This document shows, one piece after another, positions 26,372-33,578 of a DNA stretch of 64,000 nt. The stretch spans positions 62,001-126,000 of the forward strand of contig JAAZXY010000001.1 of the NCBI GenBank assembly GCA_014239855.1, in the 5' to 3' direction. Within the stretch, counting starts at the first letter, position 1, and each line of letters begins with the position of its first letter. Source of the DNA: Acidimicrobiales bacterium (lineage in GTDB: Bacteria; Actinomycetota; Acidimicrobiia; Acidimicrobiales; MedAcidi-G1). Position numbers and translations under genes: made by a program. The notes beneath the pieces are model-generated. The model had not been told where the DNA came from and did no database searches. It worked only from the letters and a program-made list of their open reading frames with translations.

Positions 26372-27354
26372 GGCTCGAGGACCACCTTGATGGCTCCGGC
26401 CGACCGGTCGGCGGCCACCCGGAAGGCCTCGGCGGCCTCATCCAGGCCGAACCGGTGGGTCACCACGGCAGCCGCAAGCTCGGGCACGTCGGCCAGCAGG
26501 CGGGCCGCCACCTGGAGTTCACCCGCCGGGTCGGCATCCGGTGCCTGACCGGCTCCCGTGCCCGGCGAGCCGTGGGCATGGACGCCCCGGGCGCAGCCGT
26601 ACATCGACGACGGCACGAGGCGGACCTCCTTGAGGAACATGGTCATCACGTTGGGTAGCGCCAGACCGTCCCAGTAGACGCCGGGCAACGACACGGTGCC
26701 CCCCGGCCGGGCATGGTCGATGGCGGTGACCAGCGCTCCCTCGGTACCGGCGGCCTCCACCACCACGTCGTACTCCCCCGATGCATCCGTGCCGGCGCCG
26801 AGACGCTCGGCAGCCGCCTGCTGATGGGGGTGGCGGGCCGAAATGTCGACGTCGGCTCCCACCGCCCGGGCGGCGGCCACCGCGGTCAGGCCCACCGTGC
26901 CGCCCCCGACGACCAGCACCCGGTGCCCCGAGATAATGCCTGCGGTGGCCACCGCGTGGACCGACACGGCCACCGGTTCGACCAGGCAGGCATCGGCCAC
27001 CGACAATCCGTCGGGCAACGCCACCACACACGACGGGTCCACCAGGACCCGGTCGGCCATGCCGCCGTCGGCGGCCAATCCGTAGAGCGCCATGTCACGG
27101 CACTGCTGGACCTCGCCGGCCAGACAGCGGTCGCAGGCGCCGCAGGTCAGGGTGGGACGCATGGCCACCGCCGTGCCGTCGGCAGTCCGGCCAGCCACCT
27201 CGTGACCGAACGTGGTGGGCAGTCCGAAGCCCGCCATGTGGAGGTCCGATCCGCAGATGCCCGCCGAGGCCACCTCGACCAGCACGCCGTCACCCTCGGG
27301 CTCGGGCACCTCCACCACGTCGAACACCCCGTCGACCGTCCGTACCCCTCGCAC
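26368..27354 (-). CDS. Zinc-type medium-chain alcohol dehydrogenase
   Basis: 328-residue MDR-family dehydrogenase. Catalytic zinc ligands: Cys in SAGICGSDLHM and the His of FGHEVAG. Structural-zinc cysteines: TCGACDRCLAGEVQQC. The NAD(P) Rossmann motif is VLVVGGGTVGLTAVAAA. Threonine-dehydrogenase or sorbitol-dehydrogenase-like oxidation of a secondary alcohol is likely. The GTG start at 27354 diverges from the P450 gene 71 bp away, so shared regulation is possible. Substrate unknown. Confidence 0.88.
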   Translation of the reverse strand: MRGVRTVDGVFDVVEVPEPEGDGVLVEVASAGICGSDLHMAGFGLPTTFGHEVAGRTADGTAVAMRPTLTCGACDRCLAGEVQQCRDMALYGLAADGGMADRVLVDPSCVVALPDGLSVADACLVEPVAVSVHAVATAGIISGHRVLVVGGGTVGLTAVAAARAVGADVDISARHPHQQAAAERLGAGTDASGEYDVVVEAAGTEGALVTAIDHARPGGTVSLPGVYWDGLALPNVMTMFLKEVRLVPSSMYGCARGVHAHGSPGTGAGQAPDADPAGELQVAARLLADVPELAAAVVTHRFGLDEAAEAFRVAADRSAGAIKVVLEP

Positions 27355-27413
27355 CGCGACCCCGATCCGTCATCCCCGGGCCACCCGACTCCGGGTCGCC
27401 TCCCACGCGACCG

Positions 27414-27419
27414 TAGGGT
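27414..27419 (+). promoter_or_regulatory. Leaderless -10 element of the P450 gene
   Basis: TAGGGT 6 bp before the P450 ATG at 27426; same hexamer as at gpsA/cofC and rnhB. Confidence 0.5.
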
Positions 27420-27425
27420 CCGCCC

Positions 27426-28685
27426 ATGGGCATCGACCTGTTGGACGGCGACTTCTACGTCACCGACCCCTACCCCACCTACGCCCGTCTCCGCAACGAG
27501 GACCCCCTCCACTACGACGAGACCAACGACCTGTGGGGCGTGTCCCGCTACGACGACATCGTGGCCATCGAAAAGAACAAGGCCACGTTCTCCAACTCCA
27601 GCGCCGGCTCCAACTCCAGCGCCTACGCCGTTCCGGATCGACCACGCCGCGGCTACCGCCCCAACATCCCGGCCGACCGCTCCATCATCGGCTTGGACGA
27701 CCCCCACCACGTGCTGCGCCGCAACGTGGTGTCCCGCCGGTTCACCCCACGGGCCGTCGGCCGATGGGAGGACCATGTCCGCGACACGGTGACCGAACTG
27801 GTCGACGGCGCCCTGGCCAACCCGGCGGCCGACGGGACCTGCCGGGTGGAAGCCGTCTCACAACTGGCCGCCCCCCTGCCGGCCCAGATGATCGGCCTGC
27901 TCCTGGGCTTCGGCACCGACATGTGGCCCCGGCTCCAGGAATGGTCGGAACGCACCATCGCCCTGGGAGGCGGTCCCCGCTACCACGACCACGACGGCGT
28001 GGCGGCCGCCATCGAGTTCGCCGGAGCGTGCGCCGAGCTCTACGAGGCCAAGCAGCCGGCGGTCACCGAGGGCTGCCCGATGGACGACGTCATGTCGGTC
28101 TGGATCGACCGCCAGCGACAGGGGCCCGAGGCCATGGACGGCCACGCCTTCGGCCTCGACGAGATCATTTCCGACTGCCTGCTGCTGCTGGACGGGGGCG
28201 CCGAAACCACCCGGACGGTCATCGCCCGCACCCTCGTCGAACTGGCTGGCCGACCCGACCAGTGGGCGCTGCTGCGAGACGGTGCCGACATGACGGTGGC
28301 CACCGAGGAGTTCATTCGCTGGGTGACGCCCATACACAACATGTGCCGGGTGGCCACCACCGACGTGGAGATGCACGGCCACACCATCCGGGCCGGCGAC
28401 CAGCTGGTCCTCATGTACTCGTCGGCCAACCGGGATCCGTCCCACTTCGACGACCCGGAGACGTTCGACGTGACCCGCGACCCGAACCACCACATCGCCT
28501 TCGGCTTCGGCACCCACTTCTGCCTGGGTGCCGCCCTGGCCCGCCTGGAGATCCGCTCGTTCTTCGAACAGTTCGTGTCCCGGGTGGCCGAGATCCGCAT
28601 CGCCCCGGGGACTGCTCCCGTCGAGATGCCCAACTCGTTCGTCTACGGGATGCGCGAAGCCCACCTCGAGTTGCTTCCGGCCTGA
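27426..28685 (+). CDS. Cytochrome P450
   Basis: 419-residue soluble bacterial P450. The haem-binding loop is FGFGTHFCLGAALARLE with Cys366; the I-helix oxygen-activation motif is LLLDGGAETTRTV; the ExxR pair is in EEFIRW; and DDPHHVLRRNVVSRRFTP is the C-helix region. The overall look is of the CYP125/CYP142-like actinobacterial families that oxidise sterol or isoprenoid side chains, but the substrate is not certain. A dehydrogenase diverges from it and an SDR converges on it, and both could oxidise the hydroxylated product further. Confidence 0.92.
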   Translation: MGIDLLDGDFYVTDPYPTYARLRNEDPLHYDETNDLWGVSRYDDIVAIEKNKATFSNSSAGSNSSAYAVPDRPRRGYRPNIPADRSIIGLDDPHHVLRRNVVSRRFTPRAVGRWEDHVRDTVTELVDGALANPAADGTCRVEAVSQLAAPLPAQMIGLLLGFGTDMWPRLQEWSERTIALGGGPRYHDHDGVAAAIEFAGACAELYEAKQPAVTEGCPMDDVMSVWIDRQRQGPEAMDGHAFGLDEIISDCLLLLDGGAETTRTVIARTLVELAGRPDQWALLRDGADMTVATEEFIRWVTPIHNMCRVATTDVEMHGHTIRAGDQLVLMYSSANRDPSHFDDPETFDVTRDPNHHIAFGFGTHFCLGAALARLEIRSFFEQFVSRVAEIRIAPGTAPVEMPNSFVYGMREAHLELLPA

Positions 28686-28718
28686 CCCGGCTGGCCCCCA
28701 CCGGACGGCGGGGAAACC

Positions 28719-29570
28719 TCAGTCAGTGGGTCGGAGGCCGGCCAGGACGTCGTCGCCCATTCCGGCGAGGAACGACGAGAAGTCGGGGCCGGACCGCAGA
28801 GCCTGCCCGCCGTCCACGTTGACGGCGGTTCCGGTGATCCACCTCGACTCGGGACCGATCAGGAACCGGGCCAGCGCACCCACATCGGACGGCTCGCCGA
28901 CACCGGTCTCGGTGGTCGGGGCCAGAGGCGTGTTGCGGACATAACTGTCGTAGACGTCGCTGTCGCGCGGCACCAGGTCCATCATCTCGGTGGCGATGAA
29001 CCCGGGACGGATCGAGTTGAACCTCACGTTGGACCGACCGAACTCGTCGGCCGCGTTGCGCATCATGGACTCGATCCCCGCCTTGGCCACCGGATAGGCC
29101 CCGAAGTGGACGTGGTTGCGATGACCGGCGATCGACGACATGCCGACGAACGAGCCGCCGCCGGCGGCCACCATCTCGGGCACCGAATGCTTCACGCACA
29201 GCATCGTGCCGACCACGTTGAGGCGCAGGACCGCCTCGAACTGACTCAGGTCCTGGACGTTGTAGGGCCCGAGGCCGCCACCACCGCCCGCGTTGGCCAC
29301 CACGCCCCGGAGGTTCCCGGCGTTGGCCACCGCGGCGGACACCGCCGCACGCACGTCGTCCTCGGACGTCACGTCGGCCACCACGTGGTGCACGCTCCCC
29401 CCGTGGCCGGGACGAATCCGGTCGACGGCGTCCACCAGTCGGGATTCGGTCCGCCCACAGATGGTGACCACGGCTCCGTCAGCGGCCAGCGCCTCGGCGC
29501 ACGCCCGCCCGATGCCCGTGCCGCCACCGGTGACCAGTACCCCCATGCCATGCAGCGCACCGTCGGTCAT
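28719..29570 (-). CDS. Short-chain dehydrogenase/reductase
   Basis: 283-residue classical SDR. The NAD(P) motif is VLVTGGGTGIGRACAEALA; the second motif VVANAGGGGG; the catalytic Ser is in VGMSSIAGHRN and the Tyr-Lys pair in YPVAKAGIESM. The Arg in ICGRTESRL after the second strand suggests NADP(H). The C-terminal ESRWITGTAVNVDGGQAL is typical of FabG-like SDRs. Its start overlaps the DUF3159-like gene stop by 4 bp. Confidence 0.9.
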   Translation of the reverse strand: MTDGALHGMGVLVTGGGTGIGRACAEALAADGAVVTICGRTESRLVDAVDRIRPGHGGSVHHVVADVTSEDDVRAAVSAAVANAGNLRGVVANAGGGGGLGPYNVQDLSQFEAVLRLNVVGTMLCVKHSVPEMVAAGGGSFVGMSSIAGHRNHVHFGAYPVAKAGIESMMRNAADEFGRSNVRFNSIRPGFIATEMMDLVPRDSDVYDSYVRNTPLAPTTETGVGEPSDVGALARFLIGPESRWITGTAVNVDGGQALRSGPDFSSFLAGMGDDVLAGLRPTD

Positions 29571-30271
29571 GCGTCATTCTCCTCGTTGAGACCCTCCTCC
29601 TCGTCGGCGTCCTCGGGAGGGACCAGCAGGTCGAGGATTCCCGGGAAGCCCGGAACCCGTCGCAGGGCCCGGTCGGCCCAGAAGAAGGCCACCATGCTGG
29701 CCAACGTCCCGGCGGGCCAACCCACCAGGAACCGGATCAACACGTAGCCGCTGGCCGACGTCTGATTGAACAGCCAGATGTCCCACGCCGAGGTCAGGAA
29801 CTGGTAGCAGCCCAGCCCGATGGTGACGTGGCCCATGACCTGCCGGTAGCGGGGGTGGTCCCTCGTGGTCTGGTCGAAGGGCACCACCAGGTGGGCATAC
29901 CGGGCCAGGAACGGACGACCGACCACCACCGTGCCGATGAGTGCCGCCCCGATGGCCGCCTTGGTTCCGATACCGATGCCGAAGTACACGGCGTCCGAAT
30001 CGGTGACGATGCCGATGACGGCCCGCACCACCAGGTAGGCCACCAGGATCGGCAGGTAACGGCCGATCTCCTCGCCACGCCGGCGACGACCCACCACGAT
30101 CTTGAGGCTCCAGAGCGTGGCGCCGGTGACGCCGGCGGCCAGCCCCCAGAGGCGTTCCAGCCCGATGAACAGGGCAATGGGCAGGACCGAGTCCCAGACC
30201 CTGGAGCGATCACCCCGGCTGCGGTCGGGTCCGGCGGGGTCCGGCCGGACCGGTTCAGACGGTGAAGGCAT
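29567..30271 (-). CDS. DUF3159-like integral membrane protein
   Basis: 234-residue membrane protein resembling actinobacterial DUF3159: an early SVLPIALFIGLERLWGLAAG helix, the basic loop VVGRRRRGEEIGRYL, and about five further hydrophobic segments. The C-terminal 20 residues are strongly acidic (PPEDADEEEGLNEEN). No catalytic motif is known to me. It overlaps the upstream gene by 17 bp and the downstream SDR by 4 bp, so the three are probably one transcription unit. Confidence 0.68.
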   Translation of the reverse strand: MPSPSEPVRPDPAGPDRSRGDRSRVWDSVLPIALFIGLERLWGLAAGVTGATLWSLKIVVGRRRRGEEIGRYLPILVAYLVVRAVIGIVTDSDAVYFGIGIGTKAAIGAALIGTVVVGRPFLARYAHLVVPFDQTTRDHPRYRQVMGHVTIGLGCYQFLTSAWDIWLFNQTSASGYVLIRFLVGWPAGTLASMVAFFWADRALRRVPGFPGILDLLVPPEDADEEEGLNEENDA

Positions 30272-30755
30272 CGCGGGCGGCCGCCGCGCCCAGCGACAGC
30301 ACGCCCTCGGGCACCCGGTCGGCGATCCGGCGGACCTCGGTGTAGTGGTGGTGGTGCGAGGCCTCGGCGAACAGGCGCCGACGCTCGTCCAGACGGTCGC
30401 CGGTGGGTGCCGCGTCGAGGAATCCGAAGATGGAGAAGGCCAGCTCCAGGTCGCCCACCATGGGAGCCCGACCGAACAGGGCGGCCCGCTTCAGGGCGAC
30501 GCCCACACAACCGGCCATCACGTCGGCCGCGTGCTCGCCCGCGCCCAACTGGAGCCGTCCCGTGAATCCCCGAGCCAGCCGGAGGGCATAGCCCTGATCG
30601 GGACCCTGACTCCCCAGGCGCTCACCGCGCGGCTGACCCCCGACGACCTCACCCGGTCGATTGGCGTGCCATGGTCCGAGACGACGACGCGGGCCCGAAT
30701 AGGCCCATCCGGTGGACCGGACGGCGGAATGGGGGACGTACGACGGTGCGGCCAT
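30255..30755 (-). CDS. Conserved actinobacterial protein, unknown function
   Basis: 166-residue soluble protein. The opening MAAPSYVPHSAVRSTGWAY and the core GPDQGYALRLARGF, AALFGRAPMVGDLELAFSIF look like a family I recall from actinobacterial genomes without known function. No metal or nucleotide motif. TAGCCT (30767-30762), whose TAG is the NUDIX stop codon, lies 6 bp before the ATG. Start of a three-gene unit with the DUF3159-like protein and the SDR. Confidence 0.65.
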   Translation of the reverse strand: MAAPSYVPHSAVRSTGWAYSGPRRRLGPWHANRPGEVVGGQPRGERLGSQGPDQGYALRLARGFTGRLQLGAGEHAADVMAGCVGVALKRAALFGRAPMVGDLELAFSIFGFLDAAPTGDRLDERRRLFAEASHHHHYTEVRRIADRVPEGVLSLGAAAARDAFTV

Positions 30756-30761
30756 GGGTTC

Positions 30762-30767
30762 AGGCTA
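30762..30767 (-). promoter_or_regulatory. -10 element beginning at the NUDIX stop codon
   Basis: TAGCCT on the minus strand; TAG is the last codon of the NUDIX gene and the hexamer ends 6 bp before the next ATG (30755). Inferred leaderless promoter. Confidence 0.5.
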
Positions 30768-31622
30768 CGGGGCGTCCCCGGTCACTGGACCAGCCGGGAG
30801 CCACACCCAGCCGAGCGTCGCCCTCGTGCCCGGAGCGTCATAGTCGTCGTCGCCCTCGAAGCGGACCGGGGTGGTCGAGTCGTCGAGGAGCCGCACGTGC
30901 CGAACGGGTGCGTCGGTGGTCGCCGCCATCACCTCGTCGACCGTCCGATACGTGGCCAGACGCTGGAACATGGCAATGGTCGGGCTGATCATCGTGAGTT
31001 CGCCGGCCTCCCAGCGGGTCAGGGCATCAGCGGGCCGGCACCACTCGGCGTGCACGGCCTCGCGGCCATCGACCACCGGTCGGCATCCGGCCGGCGCCCG
31101 GGCCACGAAGAACGCCGTGTCGTAGCGCTTGATGCTGGGCATGGGCGTCACCCACCGGGCCACCGGATGGACACCTGAGAGGTCCAGGTGGGTATCGGCC
31201 GTCGACACGAGGTCGGCCAACCGGACCGCACCCGATTCCAGATCCCGGCGGCGGGCCACCAGGTCGGCAGCCACCGTCTCGTCACCGATGCCGAGGGCCA
31301 CCCCGACCTCTTCGATCGTCTCACGCACCACGGCGATCCGGTACGAGAGGGGGTCGTCCATACCCGGAAGCTCGCCGACGGCACCCGACGACAGGTCCCC
31401 CCACCGGGGATCGTGGTCGCCGTCGTCCACCGCTCCACCGGGGAACAGCGTGTGCCCGGCCACGAACGTCGAGGCGTCGGTGCGACGGAGGGCGAGCACG
31501 TGCAGGTCGGGTCGGTCGTCGAGCAGCACCACGGTGGCCGCCGACCGGATGGGCACGTCGTCGACGGGAATCTGGTCGCGGTGGGGACCGGCCCTCCGTT
31601 GATCCGATCCGCCTCCGAGCAT
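30765..31622 (-). CDS. NUDIX hydrolase
   Basis: 285-residue NUDIX protein. The box is split by an insertion: GGAVDDGDHD followed about 30 residues later by RIAVVRETIEEVGVALGIG, which contains the REtxEEvG core. This long spacing occurs in the large RNF/NUDT19-like group acting on CoA or other nucleotide diphosphates. The substrate cannot be read. The ATG at 31622 is supported by TAGGAT 6 bp upstream, an element shared with the divergent SulP gene. Confidence 0.83.
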   Translation of the reverse strand: MLGGGSDQRRAGPHRDQIPVDDVPIRSAATVVLLDDRPDLHVLALRRTDASTFVAGHTLFPGGAVDDGDHDPRWGDLSSGAVGELPGMDDPLSYRIAVVRETIEEVGVALGIGDETVAADLVARRRDLESGAVRLADLVSTADTHLDLSGVHPVARWVTPMPSIKRYDTAFFVARAPAGCRPVVDGREAVHAEWCRPADALTRWEAGELTMISPTIAMFQRLATYRTVDEVMAATTDAPVRHVRLLDDSTTPVRFEGDDDYDAPGTRATLGWVWLPAGPVTGDAP

Positions 31623-31628
31623 CCGGCG

Positions 31629-31638
31629 ATCCTATGGT
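31629..31638. promoter_or_regulatory. Bidirectional overlapping -10 elements between NUDIX and SulP genes
   Basis: ATCCTATGGT: TAGGAT on the minus strand (6 bp before the NUDIX ATG 31622) and TATGGT on the plus strand (7 bp before the SulP ATG 31646) share their TA. Same design as at 23364-23373. Confidence 0.58.
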
Positions 31639-31645
31639 CGGGGTC

Positions 31646-32902
31646 ATGGCCGACGACCAGACCACCGACCGGCCGACCGGCGACCTGACCGAACCACCGT
31701 CACGGCCCGTGCCGGCCGACCTGCTGGCCGGGCTGAGCGTGGCCATGGTGCTGGTCCCGCAGTCCATGGCCTACGCCGAGCTGGCCGGCCTGCCGCCCCA
31801 CCTCGGCCTCTTCGCCTCGGCCCTGCCGCCCATCCTGGCCGCCTTCTTCGCCTCATCGCCCTACCTGCAGACCGGTCCGGTGGCCCTGACCAGCCTGTTG
31901 ACCTTCGGCGCCCTGGCCGGTCTGGCCGAGGTCGGTACTCCCGACTACGTGGCCATGGCCGCCCTGCTGGCCCTGCTGGTCGGGGTGACCCGGCTGCTTC
32001 TCGGTGTGTTCCGACTCGGGATGGTCACCTACCTCATGCGTGACCCGGTCGTCACGGGATTCACCTCGGCGGCCGCCATCCTCATCATCGCCTCACAGCT
32101 CCCCAAGGCCCTCGGGGTGGCCGCCCCAACCGGCGGCGTGCTGTGGCGGGCCGGCTGGTCGTTGGGCCACCTCGACCACTGGGAGGCCGCCTCGGTGGCC
32201 ATTGCGGTGGTCACCATGGCACTGGTGCTGGCCGGCCGTCAGGTCGTCCACCGCCTGTTCCCGGGCGCGCTGCTGGCCGTGGTCGGAGGCGTGATGATCA
32301 GTCGGATCGCCGACTACTCGGGACCGGTGGTCGGCGAGGTACCGACCGGGCTGCCGGACCTGTCCCTGGACCTCCCATGGGGGTCCACCGGCACCCTGCT
32401 GGTGGGCGGGGTGCTGATCGCGCTGGTCGGCTTCGCCGAGCCGGCGTCCATCGCCCGGGTGTTCGCCGATCAGGACCGGCAACGATGGAGCGCCGACCGG
32501 GAGTTCGTGAGTCAGGGCGTGGCCAACGTGGCCGCTGCGGTGTCCGGCGCCTTTCCGGTGGGCGGATCGTTCAGCCGTTCGTCACTGAATCGCCTGGCCG
32601 GCGCACAGACGAGGTGGTCGGGCCTGGTCACCGGGGCCGCCGTGCTGGCCTTCGTGCCGTTCGCCGACGTGCTGGCGCCGCTGCCCCGGGCCACCCTCGG
32701 AGGGGTGGTGGTCGCGGCGGTGGTGGGGCTCGTCCGGCCGGTGGCGCTCGTCTCCATGATCCGGCGGTCATCGGCCGATGCCCTCGTGGCGTGGGCCACC
32801 TTCGCCGCCACGCTGGCCCTGGCCCCCCGGGTCGAACAGGGCGTCCTGGTGGGAATCCTCCTCTCGCTCGCCGTGGGCCTGCGGACCCGCCGAACCCGCT
32901 AG
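31646..32902 (+). CDS. SulP-family anion transporter without STAS domain
   Basis: 418-residue membrane protein. The SulP core is clear: LAGLSVAMVLVPQSMAYAEL, then AGLPPHLGLFASALPPILAA and the TM region YLQTGPVALTSLLTF, with about eleven hydrophobic segments. SulP proteins move sulfate, bicarbonate or other anions. The chain ends just after the last helix (VGLRTRRTR), so the cytoplasmic STAS domain usual in the family is absent. I prefer the ATG at 31646 over 31634 because of the -10 spacing. Its stop overlaps the convergent isochorismatase-fold gene by 4 bp (shared CTAG). Confidence 0.87.
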   Translation: MADDQTTDRPTGDLTEPPSRPVPADLLAGLSVAMVLVPQSMAYAELAGLPPHLGLFASALPPILAAFFASSPYLQTGPVALTSLLTFGALAGLAEVGTPDYVAMAALLALLVGVTRLLLGVFRLGMVTYLMRDPVVTGFTSAAAILIIASQLPKALGVAAPTGGVLWRAGWSLGHLDHWEAASVAIAVVTMALVLAGRQVVHRLFPGALLAVVGGVMISRIADYSGPVVGEVPTGLPDLSLDLPWGSTGTLLVGGVLIALVGFAEPASIARVFADQDRQRWSADREFVSQGVANVAAAVSGAFPVGGSFSRSSLNRLAGAQTRWSGLVTGAAVLAFVPFADVLAPLPRATLGGVVVAAVVGLVRPVALVSMIRRSSADALVAWATFAATLALAPRVEQGVLVGILLSLAVGLRTRRTR

Positions 32903-33546
32903 TCGTCGGCCTCCAGCCCCATCTGGAACCATGCCTCGACGAGGGTGGCCACGTCGGTCAACGTCGACACGTAGGCCAAGGTGTGTTCCAGCACCTGCTC
33001 GCCGTATTCGGGCGTGGTGGCCACCGTTCCGTCGGTCGGGACCACCACCTGGAAGCCCCCGTTGACCAGGTCGAACACCGCGTTGGGAATGGCCACGTTG
33101 AGGCTCACGCCGGCCACCACCACGGTGGTCACCCCTTCGTTGCGGAGCATGGGCGCCAGTTCGGTGCCGGCCACCGGCGACAACCCGTGGAACCGGGGTA
33201 CGACGACGTCGACCCCCTCGACGAACCCGATCTCGGCGGCCGGTTCGACCGCGTCGGTACCCACGTACTGCTGGACCTCGGCTCGACGACCAGCGGCGAA
33301 CAGGCGGGAGTTCCGGTTGCCGCCCCACAGGTCGGAGTGGGCGTGGAAGGTGCAGTGCACGACGCGCACCCCCGCCGAGCGGGCGGCACCAGCCAGATCA
33401 CCCAGCCGGGGTAGCAGACCGGAGGCGGCCACCGCATCGGCCACTGCGGGCATGTTGGATGCCTCGCCGACCACGCCGTTCTGGCACTCGACCACGCACA
33501 GGGCGGTGTGTGCGGGATCCACCAGGTCCCGGAGATCCATCGCCAT
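32899..33546 (-). CDS. Isochorismatase-fold protein with altered catalytic triad
   Basis: 215-residue cysteine-hydrolase/isochorismatase-fold protein. Fold markers are TALCVVECQNGVVG, VRVVHCTFHAHSD, LSPVAGTEL and TTVVVAGVSLNV. The usual Asp (in DMQN) is Glu20, the usual catalytic Lys position near RFHGLSP (about 118-120) has no Lys, and the nucleophilic Cys position is Ala152. Vinyl-ether hydrolysing isochorismatases also lack the Cys but keep Asp and Lys. The fold is intact, so this may be a separate subfamily with different chemistry. The ATG 33546 has GGGAAGG just upstream. Confidence 0.78.
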   Translation of the reverse strand: MAMDLRDLVDPAHTALCVVECQNGVVGEASNMPAVADAVAASGLLPRLGDLAGAARSAGVRVVHCTFHAHSDLWGGNRNSRLFAAGRRAEVQQYVGTDAVEPAAEIGFVEGVDVVVPRFHGLSPVAGTELAPMLRNEGVTTVVVAGVSLNVAIPNAVFDLVNGGFQVVVPTDGTVATTPEYGEQVLEHTLAYVSTLTDVATLVEAWFQMGLEADD

Positions 33547-33578
33547 CGACCTTCCCTCCCCTTCCCGGCGTCGCCGGG

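Noticed and set aside
30765-31622. Plus-strand ORFs over the NUDIX gene
   Set aside because: The minus frame has the REtxEEvG NUDIX core; the plus frames have no motifs.
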